The notes under the pieces were generated by a model. The model saw only the letters and a list, made by a program, of their open reading frames with translations. It searched no databases and was not told the origin of the DNA. DNA of 64,000 bases. It comes from Strix aluco. Its lineage: Eukaryota; Chordata; Aves; Strigiformes; Strigidae. The stretch's first letter is position 1. The number at the start of each line of letters is the position of its first letter. Shown piece by piece: positions 1 to 11,867 of the stretch. Made by a program: the position numbers and the translations under genes. The DNA is taken from positions 129,432,621 to 129,496,620 of the forward strand of contig NC_133931.1 of NCBI RefSeq assembly GCF_031877795.1, given 5' to 3'.

Positions 1-3000
1 GAAACAGCTGTCAACTGATCTGCAACAGAAAATTGAATCCCAAGAAGCCCTCAGTGCTGCCCAGCTGTCACGTGAACGAGGCCGTAATTCTGAGTTGCAG
101 GTGCTTCTTGAATCAGAGAAGGTTCGAGCTCTCGAAATAAGCAGTGCCCTTGAAAGGGAAAAAGAGCTATGTGCTCAGCTTCAAAGTGCTGAAGATAAGG
201 GACAAGCTGGAACACCTAATCCATCAGAGGAATTACTTAAAGAGCTACAGAAACAAATGGATGAAAAGCATGACCGTATAGTGGAGTTAGTAAGTGAGAT
301 GGAGAAGTATAAACTGGAATCTGTGCAAGTGAGACAGCAAATGGAAAAAGAAAGGCAGATCCAGAGGAAAGCATTACAAGCAGAACAGGATGCTAACATA
401 ACAGCACAGAAGAAACTCCATGAACTGGAGTCCAAAGTAGAAGACCTTCAGTGGCAACTTGGAGAAAAGAAGCAAGAAGTTCATAAATTAGGGAATGAAA
501 CAAAGAAGTTGCAGGAAATAATCCAAGAACTACAGAAGAAAGAGCAGGAGAATGAAGGAAGAAGAGAAGCCGAAAGGACACCAAGCCACAATCCAAATGA
601 GGTACAGTAGGACAGAGAGCAATGTGTAATACTGAACTGTGCAATTTAGCTTTTAATTCTTTTGTTCGGTTAGCATTGTGTGTCACTGTGCCTTTATTCA
701 CTCTATAAAATAGCCTGCAGATTGCAAAATACGGGCACCAGAGAAAGGGAAAGGGGAAGCATTCCAGTTCTGCTACCTAAAACTATTCACACACATCATC
801 TGAGAATGAAGCTGTAGAAGTGTAAGGAGGAGCATGAGCAGGAGAAATGCATCTGAATGTATACACACACTTTGTGTCTCAGTATAGGAGGAGAATATTC
901 CCTGCACCCAGTTGCAGGAATGAGCTATTGCTACTCAGGAATGCTCCAGGTCAGTGCTCTTAATCTTTAGTTCATAAACCGCAAGTGGTCTTTGAAACAT
1001 TTAAAAGTGATCTCCCAACAACTTCAGTAATTAAATGAGTAAGTAATCAAATAAGCATATGCATGAATATGTATATGTTAGCAAACATAGCAAACAAAAT
1101 AGAAGGAAGAAATCAAGGTAAAAAATTAATTTAAGAATTTAGCCTATTTTTAGGTGAATGAAAGTTGGAACTGCTGTTGCCTGTAAATTTTTCTCTGATA
1201 AAAGCTTTGGAAAGTTTTAAAATTATTTTGAAATTACTTTTAAAACTCTTTAGAAAGTTCCCTGTAGGAGATAAATGGCATGCTGGGTGACTGATCTGTG
1301 GATAGTCCCAGAGAGCATTGACAGGACACTTGCCTCTTTGCTGACCATGTTTTTGCCCATCATGCCATCATTCTATGCTTTTTGGCAGCTGTCTGTGGAG
1401 CCAGGAAGGAAATTTTTCTCTTCATCCAAGTTGGCTGCTGGTTTTAATCTTCTGAAGCATTGGAAACTACCCACAGCTAGAGGCAGGATGTTGAGTGTAT
1501 TGATAACTGTGATAGCATCAGTCTTCCTGCCACGCTCAGTTTGTGCACCTTGCTCTTCTGCTCAGAGGTAACTGCCAGCACTGCGGTCAACAGAGAATCT
1601 TCCCTTGGATCAGGTTGGCAGTGGCTGTGTTGGGGCTTTCTTCCCTCCTCAGCAGCAGACAGTATGATCCACTTTCTAGGATCTGCCTGGAGTTTCAAAT
1701 AATGAATCACCTGCTGCTTCCTGTGACAACACCCTGCTTTTTTTCATTGGTACCACACCATGGTCAAATATCCAAAGGCACAGCTGTAGACTCAGGTTTC
1801 CTTGGCAGGGCTAGCAGTTCTTCCATGGCCAGTGTCGGAGGGGTGTTAGTGAGGGTGAGGAGCACACGTTCAGGGCATTGTTTTACCCGTGGCAGCATCA
1901 GTGGTATGGTTGCCTGTGGCTGGGGACTGACCTCTGTGACCATGGTGGGCTTTTCCAGTCCTGTTCCTCTGACTATGAATTGGTCACTGGAACATGTGGG
2001 CACGGTTGCCCTAATTCCATGCAGAACTGGTAAAGGAGCTGCTGGCAGAAGAAACAGAAAGTCTTGGTGGCTTCCTGCCAGCTGAGTTTGTTGAATGGAT
2101 TCACACTGTAGCTGCATGATCACTAGATCTTAGTCAAGAGAGGTGTCACACTATACCATTCACAAATAATAGTTTAGTGGTACACTACAACAGTACTGTG
2201 GTCGCACTAAACTCCTTTCTGTGTCAGAATTGTTTGTTCATCAATTTCTGGGTGTGTTCCAGAATCAAATGTTTCCATTTTAAAACACTGGACCGCATGC
2301 ATTCTATATATATATATATATATAAAAATACATATTTATATACAGACTGCCTGGGATACACCTAATGACAGAACAAGAAATTGGGTTCTCCAGCAAAAAA
2401 TGGAAGGAGCTGAGACAAATGAATCAACCTACCCCACGCTGACAGGAGGAGATCTCTCTGCTGCTACTGAAATTCTGGAGAATGTCAGACAAAAGCTGCA
2501 AAATGCATCTCCAAAGCTGAAGCAGCTGGCTCGGAAAGCTGCTAGCAGGTTAGACCAGTCTTCAGCTACTTGGCTTTGTTAATAGAAACTGGCAAGCTAA
2601 TATGTTGGATTTTAATCATAATTCAGAGACTGCAGGCCTAACTGATTTTGCGGTGGTTCTAGTTTTATAGTGTATGCCATTACTTGAGATGTGCTGATGT
2701 AAGACAGGATCACAGAGTATCAATTACTGCACTAAATCTTACATGTTTAATATGGTCTTTTTTATAAGTTACAGCAAAATTGTCTCTTTTTTCTCTGAAA
2801 AGTGGTAAGATTTATTTGGGTATGGTGTAGGTAGATCATTTAAAAACAATTTAGTATTTAAATATTCACTGTATAAGGGGACGAATATAGGCATTATTGC
2901 TATGGATCCTCCCCCTTGCTTTGCCCAGAAAATAATTAATATTTTATGGTCAAGTGAAACTGATCTTGATTCTTATTTTCTCAGGTTACTATCTCCTTAA

Positions 3001-6000
3001 GAAAAAAAAAAAAATAGCATGGTACCAGGTCCATGGGAGGTTTGAATCTGTTTTTATTTTGCTGTGATGGTGATTTAATATTAAACATTCATTCTGAAAC
3101 ATTTGGGCAAATCAGGATGCATTATATCTTGAAAATATCCTAAGATTTTGCTCACACCGATTCAGCAAACTTGTGGGAGACAGAACCACATTTTTAGATG
3201 TGCTTCATGTAGAACATCCTTTTCTCAAAATTAATGGAAGGTGCTCTATGCAAGTTCTTTCTCAAATCGAGCCAATTTTGTTTAGAGTCACTGAGCAGTC
3301 TTGAAAATGTTGCCATATGTTCAGTAACTATGCTGAAGTGAATTGCTGAAGTCCCAGTGTGTGTGGATCGATGGAAAGTCATATCAGACTGGCTGGGGGC
3401 ATCAGACTATACCTGCTGTTGAAACTGTCACTTTTGTTTCAGATTACAGTTTGAAACAGCAGATGATCAAGACTTCATTGCAATACAAAATGCTATTGAA
3501 GAAGCTATTTCAGAGCTGCAAAAACTCCCCGGATTGTCCTATCTGGACGAGGTGAGAGTGCAATGTTGTAACTTTGGTGGGAGAGTTTGGATGATGAGCT
3601 GTGAGCAGAAACCAGCAAGAGTTGTTAAGTCTGTAATTATCCAGGTCAATACTTCATAGAGGAAAATCTGCTCCAGTGAGTGTTCTGATTTGCAGTTGGT
3701 GAATTGTAAAAACCTGTTTCCTTTTATTTTTTCAATTTTAATGATCTTAAAAGTGAATTTTCAACTTTCAAATTAAAACTTTTCTAGTTTAGTTATAAAT
3801 TTTTGAATCTCATGGCTAGATATTGTCCTGTAACTGAGGAAACTTTGCTCAGTACTTCCCAATATTAAAATCAGCATTTAATATTTACTATATTGTGTTG
3901 ATAAGACACATTTACTTAAACTGCCCTGTATTTACCAAAGGAAAGGCAGTTGAAGATGGAGTAGTGTGCACCTGTGTAAAAAATGAAATGAGGTAATCTG
4001 TTACAAAGAATTCAGTAATACTTGATTTTAACTGAGCTTGGCTAGATCTTACCTGCATTTTAGGCAAGTGTTTTCAACATGACTTGAAAAAAGCTTTGAG
4101 GCTTTTCTTTTCCTCTAAGTTACATAAATCTAAACAGAGTAGAAAAGCTTTGCAAATTGTTATAGCCTGGTACAGTTGAGCTTGCATGAAAATTCTGCTG
4201 TGATATATAGGATAAGCATAGAAGAGAAAGTCGTATTAATCTATAGTTTACAGGTACACTTATGTTTTCTTTATATAAGTTATTATGAAGTTATTGTCAT
4301 TACCTACAAAAGTTTTTTACTGTAAGCAAGTTATTTTCAAGTTGATGACTTGGATGTAATACAAGTTGTGTTTGATTTCCTTCTTGTTTCTAGGTGAAGC
4401 TAGTGCTACCACCAGGGACTCCATCTAGCTCATTGACTGAGAGGCTGCTGAGACAAAATGCTGAGCTGACAGGCTTTGTCAGCAGACTGAGCGAAGAAAA
4501 GAATAATTTGAGGAATGCTGTTATGAAACTGGAGGAAGAACTGAGAAGATACCAGCACAGGCAACCTTCTGGAGACTATGTATGTCTTTAGTGGTGCTGA
4601 TATAATGATGTATATATAGGCATAAAAGCATCATTCTTTGTCCTAGTCACCTAAATGGGAGTGATCAAACTGTCTGTCTGTCTTGGCTTCCCTCTGCAGA
4701 GTAAATGGGTGTGAGTTATTCTTGTCCTTTGGTCAGTATATCTGGACTCACTCTGTTCACTGTAAACTTTGTGATTTTACTCATCTTCTTTTTGTTAACT
4801 GCTCTTTTCTTTTAAATTCCATGTGCTTCTCTTTTTGATCCGTATCTCATCACCATGATGAGTAGCAGATAGCTCCAGGTAGCTTCATGATCATGAAGCT
4901 AGTATGATGCGGTGAGGGGGATTTTTTTTTGGAGAAGCTGTATTTTTCTAGGACGTTGATCAGGCTCCTAAACTCACTGTCTCTGAGGTGTTAGGATGCA
5001 GGAGTGGCCTCAAATCCAACCAGTGGGTAGTTTTTCTCATTAATTTTATGAGTTCTCCACCACACTAATGTCTAGAATGACACAGCTCAAGCTTTTCCAA
5101 ACTGTGTGGTTCAAACTCAGTTTCTTTTGTCTTCAGTCTTCTAGACACTCATCGGATGTTGGAGCTAATATCGATACTCTTGTTGCCTCTGAGAAGGAAA
5201 TTTGGAACAGAGAAAAGCTGTCACTGCAGAAATCTTTGAAACAAGCTGATGCGGAGCTCTCCAAGCTGAGAGCAGAGCTCAGGAGCGAGGCTTTTCTCAG
5301 AGAACTGGGATCAGATTCTGAAAATGCTGTTTTAAGGGTAGGAAGACTTTGTTGCCCACATACTAACTACAGCTGCTTTTTTCATTTTGATTTGGACCTA
5401 TTTTTCATTGTGTTCACTCTGCTTATTTTAAGTAAACAGGTATTTATTCAGTTTTAAAATTTTCATCCTCGGATACCTGACTCTTTAGTTCTTCTCCCCA
5501 GGAATGATATGTAAGCACCTATGTTGTCCTTTTGTGTGTGCTCTATTTCTTGCTGCTCAGGTAATCCTCAAATTATGAAGATACATTCAGCAAGTGTGAG
5601 CAGTGGTGCAGTCTTCTCCATGATAGCAAGAAATAATCACAAAAATGCTGTGGGAGTACTGATATCAAAAGTCTTGGAACTGTAATCATTCATGGAGCTT
5701 ATGGGGTCTTTCTTTTTTTTTTTTTTTTTTTTTTTTTTGTAGAGGATTTATGGCAAATACCTACGAGCAGAGAGCTTTCGGAAAGCTCTCATATACCAGA
5801 AAAAATATTTGCTGCTGTTACTAGGTGGATTCCAAGAGTGTGAAGAAGCCACGCTGGCCCTCATTGCACGAATGGGTGGACAGCCTTCCTACACAGACCT
5901 TGAAATCATCACACATCATTCAAAGGGTTTTACAAGATTTCGCTCTGCAGTCAGAGTGTCCATTGCAATTTCAAGGTAAACTGGAGGAAGTTAGATTTCA

Positions 6001-9000
6001 AACTGATATGACTGTGCAGTTTAATACATACTTTTCTAGCTCTCTAGTGGAATCTAGAACTGCTCATGTTCCATCCTGTTTAAATTTTTGGTAGTCATGA
6101 ATATAGTAGATACTGTGTAGAGTGACAGGTTGAGCAGAGCATAGGTAAAATCTGTAATAGGAATAAGCAATCTGATTGTAGTTGAAAAGGACTCTGTATT
6201 TGATAATCAAAGATGGATAAAGTCTTAATATTAGGGAAAAAAATTAGCAATTCTAGGCTATGGACTTATTTACAATGGTATTTTCTGCAACTTAATTTCC
6301 TTTGAAGGTTAAATTCTTACACGTAAGTATAAAACAGATTTATGAACTAATTTTATCCATCTAGGTAGTTCTTGGAATTCACAAGACTTTAGGTCTCAGA
6401 CTGAGGATGAATAGGAATAGATGAGGAAGAACAAGTGAAGGTTATTGCTGCATAGTACTGCCATGTTGCTAGCAAACCTTCACAAAGGTTTGAACCCCCA
6501 AGCACTTCTGTTTGCTATTGATCTGAGCCTTGTGTGTAGTATAAAATCAAGGAACTATCCATGTCCCTGTTTTAAGTGAAGCGTTTATACATAGCGCTCT
6601 GTGGTTACAGTTTTAGGGATGCAACAGTGCAAAAAGTATATTTAGTATGATTTTAAAATGCTGATGCCCTGATGCTTAGGTGCTTGAGCCATTTGCTGTC
6701 CACTTGGACTTATGCAGCACCTCTGGAATCACTGGAATTGCAGAGGTGAAGCTGAAAGCAGATTTGGACAAAAGATGGTTTTCTTAGGGATGTGTATAAG
6801 GATGTTTTCTACTTGATCTTCAGGTTTTAGATGCCCATCCATTAATTTTACCTGGTGTCCAAGAAGTTCTTATACCTTCTAGAATACAACAAACAGATTA
6901 TTTTTAGCAGACTATTTCATTTATCCTGAAGTTTGGTTTTTTTGTTGGTTTTTTTTTTTCTATTTGAAATGCAGAATGAAGTTCCTGGTTCGTCGATGGC
7001 ACAGAGTTACGGGTTCCGGTATATTAAGCATCAATAGGGATGTCTTTAGCCAGAACACAGGTAAAGTGTAGTCCAGTAATGACTGAAAGAATAGTATCCA
7101 CAAGTCACAACACTGCTTAATGGAGATTGGTTTTAACTTGTATTTTCCTCATGTGGAATGAATGGGGTGCTGTTCCCACTTCCTTTTGCTATAATTGCTT
7201 GGATTAACGTATTTCTCAGGTTTCAGGGAGTTTCTGTGCTCAGCACAGACACTAATCTATTTGCTTTCTCTTCAATCTTGTTTGGTCTGTTGTGGGTGGG
7301 ATTTAAAAAAAAAAAAAGGCAACTTTCCCTATGGAGTGTGTTTGTAAAAACAATTTTAGATACATCCTGTAAGAGATCTGCACCCCCGACTCAGAGAGGG
7401 GATGCTGAGGACAGGGATGAACAGAGGAATCGTAGCAACCACAGGATCCCACAGTGACAACAGAGCCTATTGACCAGCCCTCCCTGGCCTTTTTCTCAGA
7501 AGAAAAGCCTGTCATTCTTTTGTTATAGCTTAAAGTTTGGGAAAATTGGTTTTTTGTTTGCTTTTTGGTAGGAGCCTAAGGAGAATAGAAGCTTCTTTAT
7601 TAGTTCCTGGCTATCTAGGTCTGCATTTAAAACCCTGTCCTGCTCAGTCTGTGAGAGTTTTCTCATTAATATCAGCGAGGCCAGGATTTCACCTCTGGTT
7701 TTCTCTGAAACAGTCTGAAAGTGGTCTACACTTGTTAAATGCCATTTTTGTGCTATGCAAACAGAAAACTCACATCTGAGATTCCCCGTAAAGTGCAAAA
7801 AGTGTTACTTCTTTTAATTTTCAAGACATTGCTTTTTATATTTCTAGGTAATGAATTACGGCCTGATTCATTCTCTGGTGGCATGGATCTTTATGGAGAA
7901 CAAAGGCATTCCTACAGATCCAGGTCAGACATGGAGTCTCCTAGATCTCCTATAAACTTTCAACATAAGTACATTTTATTTTCGATTATTATTCTTTGTC
8001 AGAACACTTGTTTACCTAAATGAATGCATCAGTGCTTACTGCTAAGGTTTGTAATCTTTAACGCCATAATATTTTTTAACTCTTTTTTGTAAGGATACCT
8101 AACAAATCATATCTCAGGCCTTCAGTGTGTGTTTACTCATCACCTGATCAAGGCCAAAGCTTGTAGACTTGCTGTCTAATTTATGTCATGTTCCTGGAAC
8201 TGGTGGTGGATCGCTGGATGGAGCTACCGTTATCTCCATCTGTAGAGTCTAGGCTTTGTAGCCAAGTGAACCTGTCCACCTTTGCAGTTGGCAGCAGAGT
8301 GTGGTGTGGAGAGGGGCTGCCTCAGGTGCCCTCAGACGAAGGAAGGGAAAAGCAGGGCCACTCACTGTGGCTGGGAAGGGTCATCTGGTTACTGTGGGCT
8401 GCAAGGAATTACCACGGCCTTGTGGCCAGAGCATGAGCTGGTGGAAGCTGCTTGGTAGCTCCGCTGCTTGTTCTTGTTTAAACTGTTTTGGTTGGCTGTA
8501 GTAAGCAGTGATACCAGAGGTATTGGTGAATCAGATGCCAGTGAAACCATGTATTTTTCATCAAAGGCAACGTTTTTATGAGCACCGTCAGCCTTTGATG
8601 AGTTTATATGGAGTTGTGAGCTCAGATCTTTACCGAATATCAGATTCTAGCCATTTTGTTTTTTCATTTTTATATAAACCACCTCACTGTTTGTAATCTT
8701 AGTTTATGGCAACCGTAAGAATTTACATGGAAAAAATGTTTATTCTATTTTAGCCACTCTTGACTTTTACTTATAGAGAGCAACAAAGAGAGTCAGAATC
8801 CTGTAAAGATGGCTGTGTACTTATTCACACAAGCTTCTTAATAGAAAAGCAAACTTGAAGCTACCATGGCTTCTGTTGCAGTCTCAGTAGGAATTTGCTG
8901 GTCAGTCTTTGTCCCAAAGAAATGCAGCAACAAATCAGGTGCAGTAGAAAGAAAAGGCACTGGGAAAAGGGGTTTCTCTGGGGGAGGCATTATGATGGCT

Positions 9001-10038
9001 TGGGCGATAAATGGCAGGGAGGTTAAATGGGTGTAATGTGCTAGTTACCACATGGGTAAGTTAAGGGACATGCAGTCAGTAAGGTATCCCTACTTAGAGT
9101 ATTTTGCTGTGTCTGATGATAACTTTTGTTTTACTTGAAATTCTGCTTTTTGGAAACACCTGTGTTGTTCTGCCCCTAGGTTCCACGGTACACATGCTGA
9201 TTTAAACCCAGTCTCTTTCGCCTGTTCTCAACTGCAGAACTATGATCCTGAAAGAGCTTTAACAGATTACATCAATCGGCTGGAGGCACTACAAAGGCGA
9301 CTTGGCAGTGTGCAGTCAGGTAAGGGCACAGGCAGTCCTCCCCATGACTCCTGGGTAGCACAAGGCACAGTTCCAACTTAGAAAGTGTGTGCTGCTTCTC
9401 CGAGATATATAACAAACATCTGCGATTTTAAGCATTTCAGCCATAAACAAGAGGCTATTCTGAGTTGTAGCAAAAAGCTCATTAAAAAGGAAATAGTAAA
9501 ATTCTTTGAAGGGAGACATACAAGTGTGTTTTAATTACAGATTTTGAGTTTATTGGTAACACTTTAACTTTCCCTGATCTCTAATAAATAGGCAGCAAGG
9601 ATTCAGTTGGAATCTTACTGAGATTTTAAGCTAGGTGGAGAAAAATGTACCCAAAAGACTGAGGAGGAGTACAAGGGGCATTTCTTCTCCTACCACTTCG
9701 ATTACAGAATTTACAGCCTTTTTGTCCCATAGATGATGGTAATTTTTGTGCTGCAAAAGGAATACATCAAGAAAATTGTCAGATCAGTGGGACATAATTT
9801 ATCAAACTTGATTTTTGCAGTTACTGTGTTAAAGCCTTACTTCAGCATAAAATCCATCATTTGAGGAAGTTTTGTTCTTAAAAGATTTCCCGTGTAAAAT
9901 CTTTCACTCTTACTCATCTAAGTAACATGTCATTGGTGAATCCTCATCTACTTATTCCAAGTAATCTTGATGAAAATCTTTCTCCCTCTTACAGCTTCGA
10001 CTTCATACACTCAGTTGCACGTGGGTATGAGAAGATAA
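1..10038 (+). CDS. AKAP9: AKAP9 (AKAP450/CG-NAP), C-terminal ten exons (partial)
   Basis: Large scaffold that anchors PKA and other signalling enzymes at the centrosome and Golgi; this is its 3' end. Coding exons seen: 1-601 (frame from base 2, 5' part outside the window), 2346-2548, 3443-3551, 4394-4579, 5137-5337, 5743-5975, 6975-7060, 7848-7968, 9180-9319 and 9995-10038. All junctions are GT/AG and in phase, and they give 640 residues plus TAA. The first exons are E/K/Q-rich heptads (coiled coil). Exons 6-7 carry the PACT domain (RIYGKYLRAESFRKAL, then MKFLVRRWHRVTGS). The protein ends in QLHVGMRR, close to the human ending FHAGMRR as I recall it. Exon 10 is only 44 coding bases. The frame shows no break, so the gene looks functional. 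It converges on CYP51A1. Confidence 0.96.
1270..2123. other. Unassigned AKAP9 intronic stretch with open frames on both strands
   Basis: Within the 602-2345 intron, the plus strand is open for 180 codons (1543-2085) and the minus strand for 119 codons (1764-2123), and base composition is richer in GC than in the flanking intron. A third plus frame around 2026-2116 reads as a short amphipathic stretch (LVKELLAEETESLGGF). No domain is recognised and there is no start context or splice support. It could be the remnant of an old repeat or retrocopy, or chance. Confidence 0.2.
2305..2324. repeat. (TA)10 microsatellite
   Basis: An uninterrupted TA dinucleotide run of about 20 bases lies 20-40 bases upstream of the acceptor of the AKAP9 exon starting at 2346. 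It is likely length-polymorphic. Confidence 0.9.
5713..5738 (+). repeat. 26-T homopolymer forming the polypyrimidine tract of the PACT exon
   Basis: A pure run of about 26 T is followed by GTAG and the first codon of the PACT exon at 5743. It serves as the polypyrimidine tract. The exact length is uncertain because homopolymers are error-prone in sequencing. Confidence 0.85.
5743..7060 (+). other. AKAP9: AKAP9 PACT domain exons
   Basis: Two exons, 5743-5975 (77 codons plus 2 nt) and 6975-7060, encode the pericentrin/AKAP450 centrosomal-targeting module. Visible landmarks are the basic start RIYGKYLRAESFRKALIYQ, the leucine run LLLLLGGFQ, a GGQPSYTDLE turn, FTRFRSAVRVSIAISR and the basic block MKFLVRRWHR. 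In the family, the basic helices bind calmodulin and target centrosomes. The acceptor of the first exon sits directly after a 26-T run. Conservation to the human domain, from memory, is very high. Confidence 0.93.
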
Positions 10039-10570
10039 TACCCTTTCAACAACTCCATCACTGGCAGTGATGTTCATGGAATGCCTTCTGTAAATCTGTG
10101 CTCTTTCTGTGCTTTTGTATAATGTGTATATTGTGGGACCAATATGAACACAGCTAGACGATTGTATACAGTTCCATCCTGGCATACCCATGCAGACTGG
10201 GATTTATGTATATAGGCATTTTGTGTTCAGGAAAAAAAACAAAAAAAACCCCAAACAAACCCCACCCCACCATTAAATTACGTGTATATTTGTGGAATGC
10301 TAATTTAAATGATTAACTTATGAAGTGTGTATTTATCAAAAGGGTGCAAAGAGGAAACTTGTGTATTAATGAAATTGAGCTCCATTCAGCAAAGTTTACT
10401 TGCACTTTTTCTGGCAAGGCTACTGAAGTTACACAACTCTCGTAATATTTGCTACTGGCAGCGCAGACAGAATATCACTTGTAGAGACCTATTTTTGTAA
10501 TGGTAGAAGTTTTGAATTTTATGGGTATTTTGTCAAAGTACTGAAATAAAGATGACTTCATGCTTTTAAC
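10039..10570 (+). other. AKAP9: AKAP9 3' UTR
   Basis: About 0.5 kb follows the AKAP9 stop up to the AATAAA at 10545-10550 and a T/G-rich element just after it. It holds an A/C-rich simple stretch near 10230-10270. No open frame of interest is seen. Confidence 0.75.
10545..10550 (+). terminator. AKAP9: AKAP9 poly(A) signal
   Basis: A canonical AATAAA lies 507 bases after the stop codon and is followed within 30 bases by T/GT-rich sequence. Cleavage is expected near 10565-10575. The convergent CYP51A1 poly(A) signal lies about 370 bases further on. Confidence 0.75.
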
Positions 10571-10918
10571 TGTGTTCAGGAACCACTCCCTTACTCACAC
10601 TGAAAAGGTTGCTCCTACCTGTGCTGCTCATGGTGGCTGCAGCATTACTTTTTACAGATTCCAAAAGGTTGCTACTACTGAGAAGAGAGGGCAGGTACAG
10701 GCCAGGTTTGTGAAGACCCTGGTCACCTCTGACAGGGCTGGAAGGGAAGCTACTGCACTCCTTCAGGTGCTGTGACTGATCCAAACACAAGGTTTTGTAA
10801 CAGTTACACCCGAGTTTAGAACAGGAAAGATGGGGCAAAGCCCTTCCTACAGTGAGCACCATGAAGGGGGGAAAGCTGTTTACATGACCAGCTTCATACT
10901 CACAAGACAGAAAGAAAG
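10571..10918. other. Short spacer between convergent AKAP9 and CYP51A1 3' ends
   Basis: About 350 bases separate the two poly(A) signals. Opposed open frames of 71 and 98 codons overlap here, but neither shows a family, a start context or splice signals. I see no gene in it. Confidence 0.6.
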
Positions 10919-11867
10919 TTTATTACAAATTTATGTATGAAAGCTTTTCAGAATTGACAGGGTTGAACATAGAAAAATTCCACAAGAATTTTGTTTATAA
11001 ATTTAATTCTACGTTCCTGTGAGCCATTTGTCATCACCACTCTTGAACCAAACACCATTTAACAATCTTACATGAGTCAGTACAAAGGGGGACAACATTC
11101 AGCTATTTCACTTAATTTGTGACAATTTTATACACAAACATGTTATTTACAAAATTAATGTTATTTGTATCATCATATTGTTACTTTCACACTTATATCA
11201 GGCTTATGGAGATCACTACTTTCAAAAGTTTTTAGAAAATTATTTGTTGCTTTCCGAACCTAAGCATTTTACAACTGCTTCAAGTTAGACATTTAAATCA
11301 TTTATTCTCATAAAAGACTTGTCTGTGAACATTTTATAGTCTGCCTACTACTCAGCTGTACAGTAACATTTTTTTAAATAATCAGCCAAGACCATACCTA
11401 GTTCACTTGGAACAGAATCACAAATATCAAAGGTAGGGCACCACCAAGTACTTTGCCCTGTGGTGTCTGTTCCCTGACGGATGTACTGTAATTGGATACA
11501 GAGGTAAAGTACACAGTCTTACCCCATATTATCCTGGGAAAAGTAATCTTCAATTATTTTTCAAAAGCAGAGAGTTCCGTTTATAGAAATTACTTATTTC
11601 TTCACCTTAAAGAGTTGGCATGCACCTTAAAAGTGTTACACCAATAGAAAAGACACTTTCTTTTAAAAAGGCAATGAGAAATTTGTAGAACAAGCATTAT
11701 ACACAGCAGCGTTAAATTATGTGGGCAAACAAAACAGATGCAAAAACTTTGCATTTGGTAGATTATTGTTGCTTTCCTAACAGTAGATGCAACAGTTAAC
11801 ATTTGCCACTCATTTATTCAAAAGTCTGTTAGTTTACACAACTTAAATAAGGTTTTAGCTCCAGAAT
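10919..11867 (-). other. CYP51A1: CYP51A1 3' UTR with poly(A) signal
   Basis: An A/T-rich stretch of about 0.95 kb follows the stop codon (11868-11870). A minus-strand AATAAA at 10919-10924 (TTTATT on plus) is the likeliest 3' end. Other T-rich sites exist, so shorter isoforms are possible. Confidence 0.65.
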
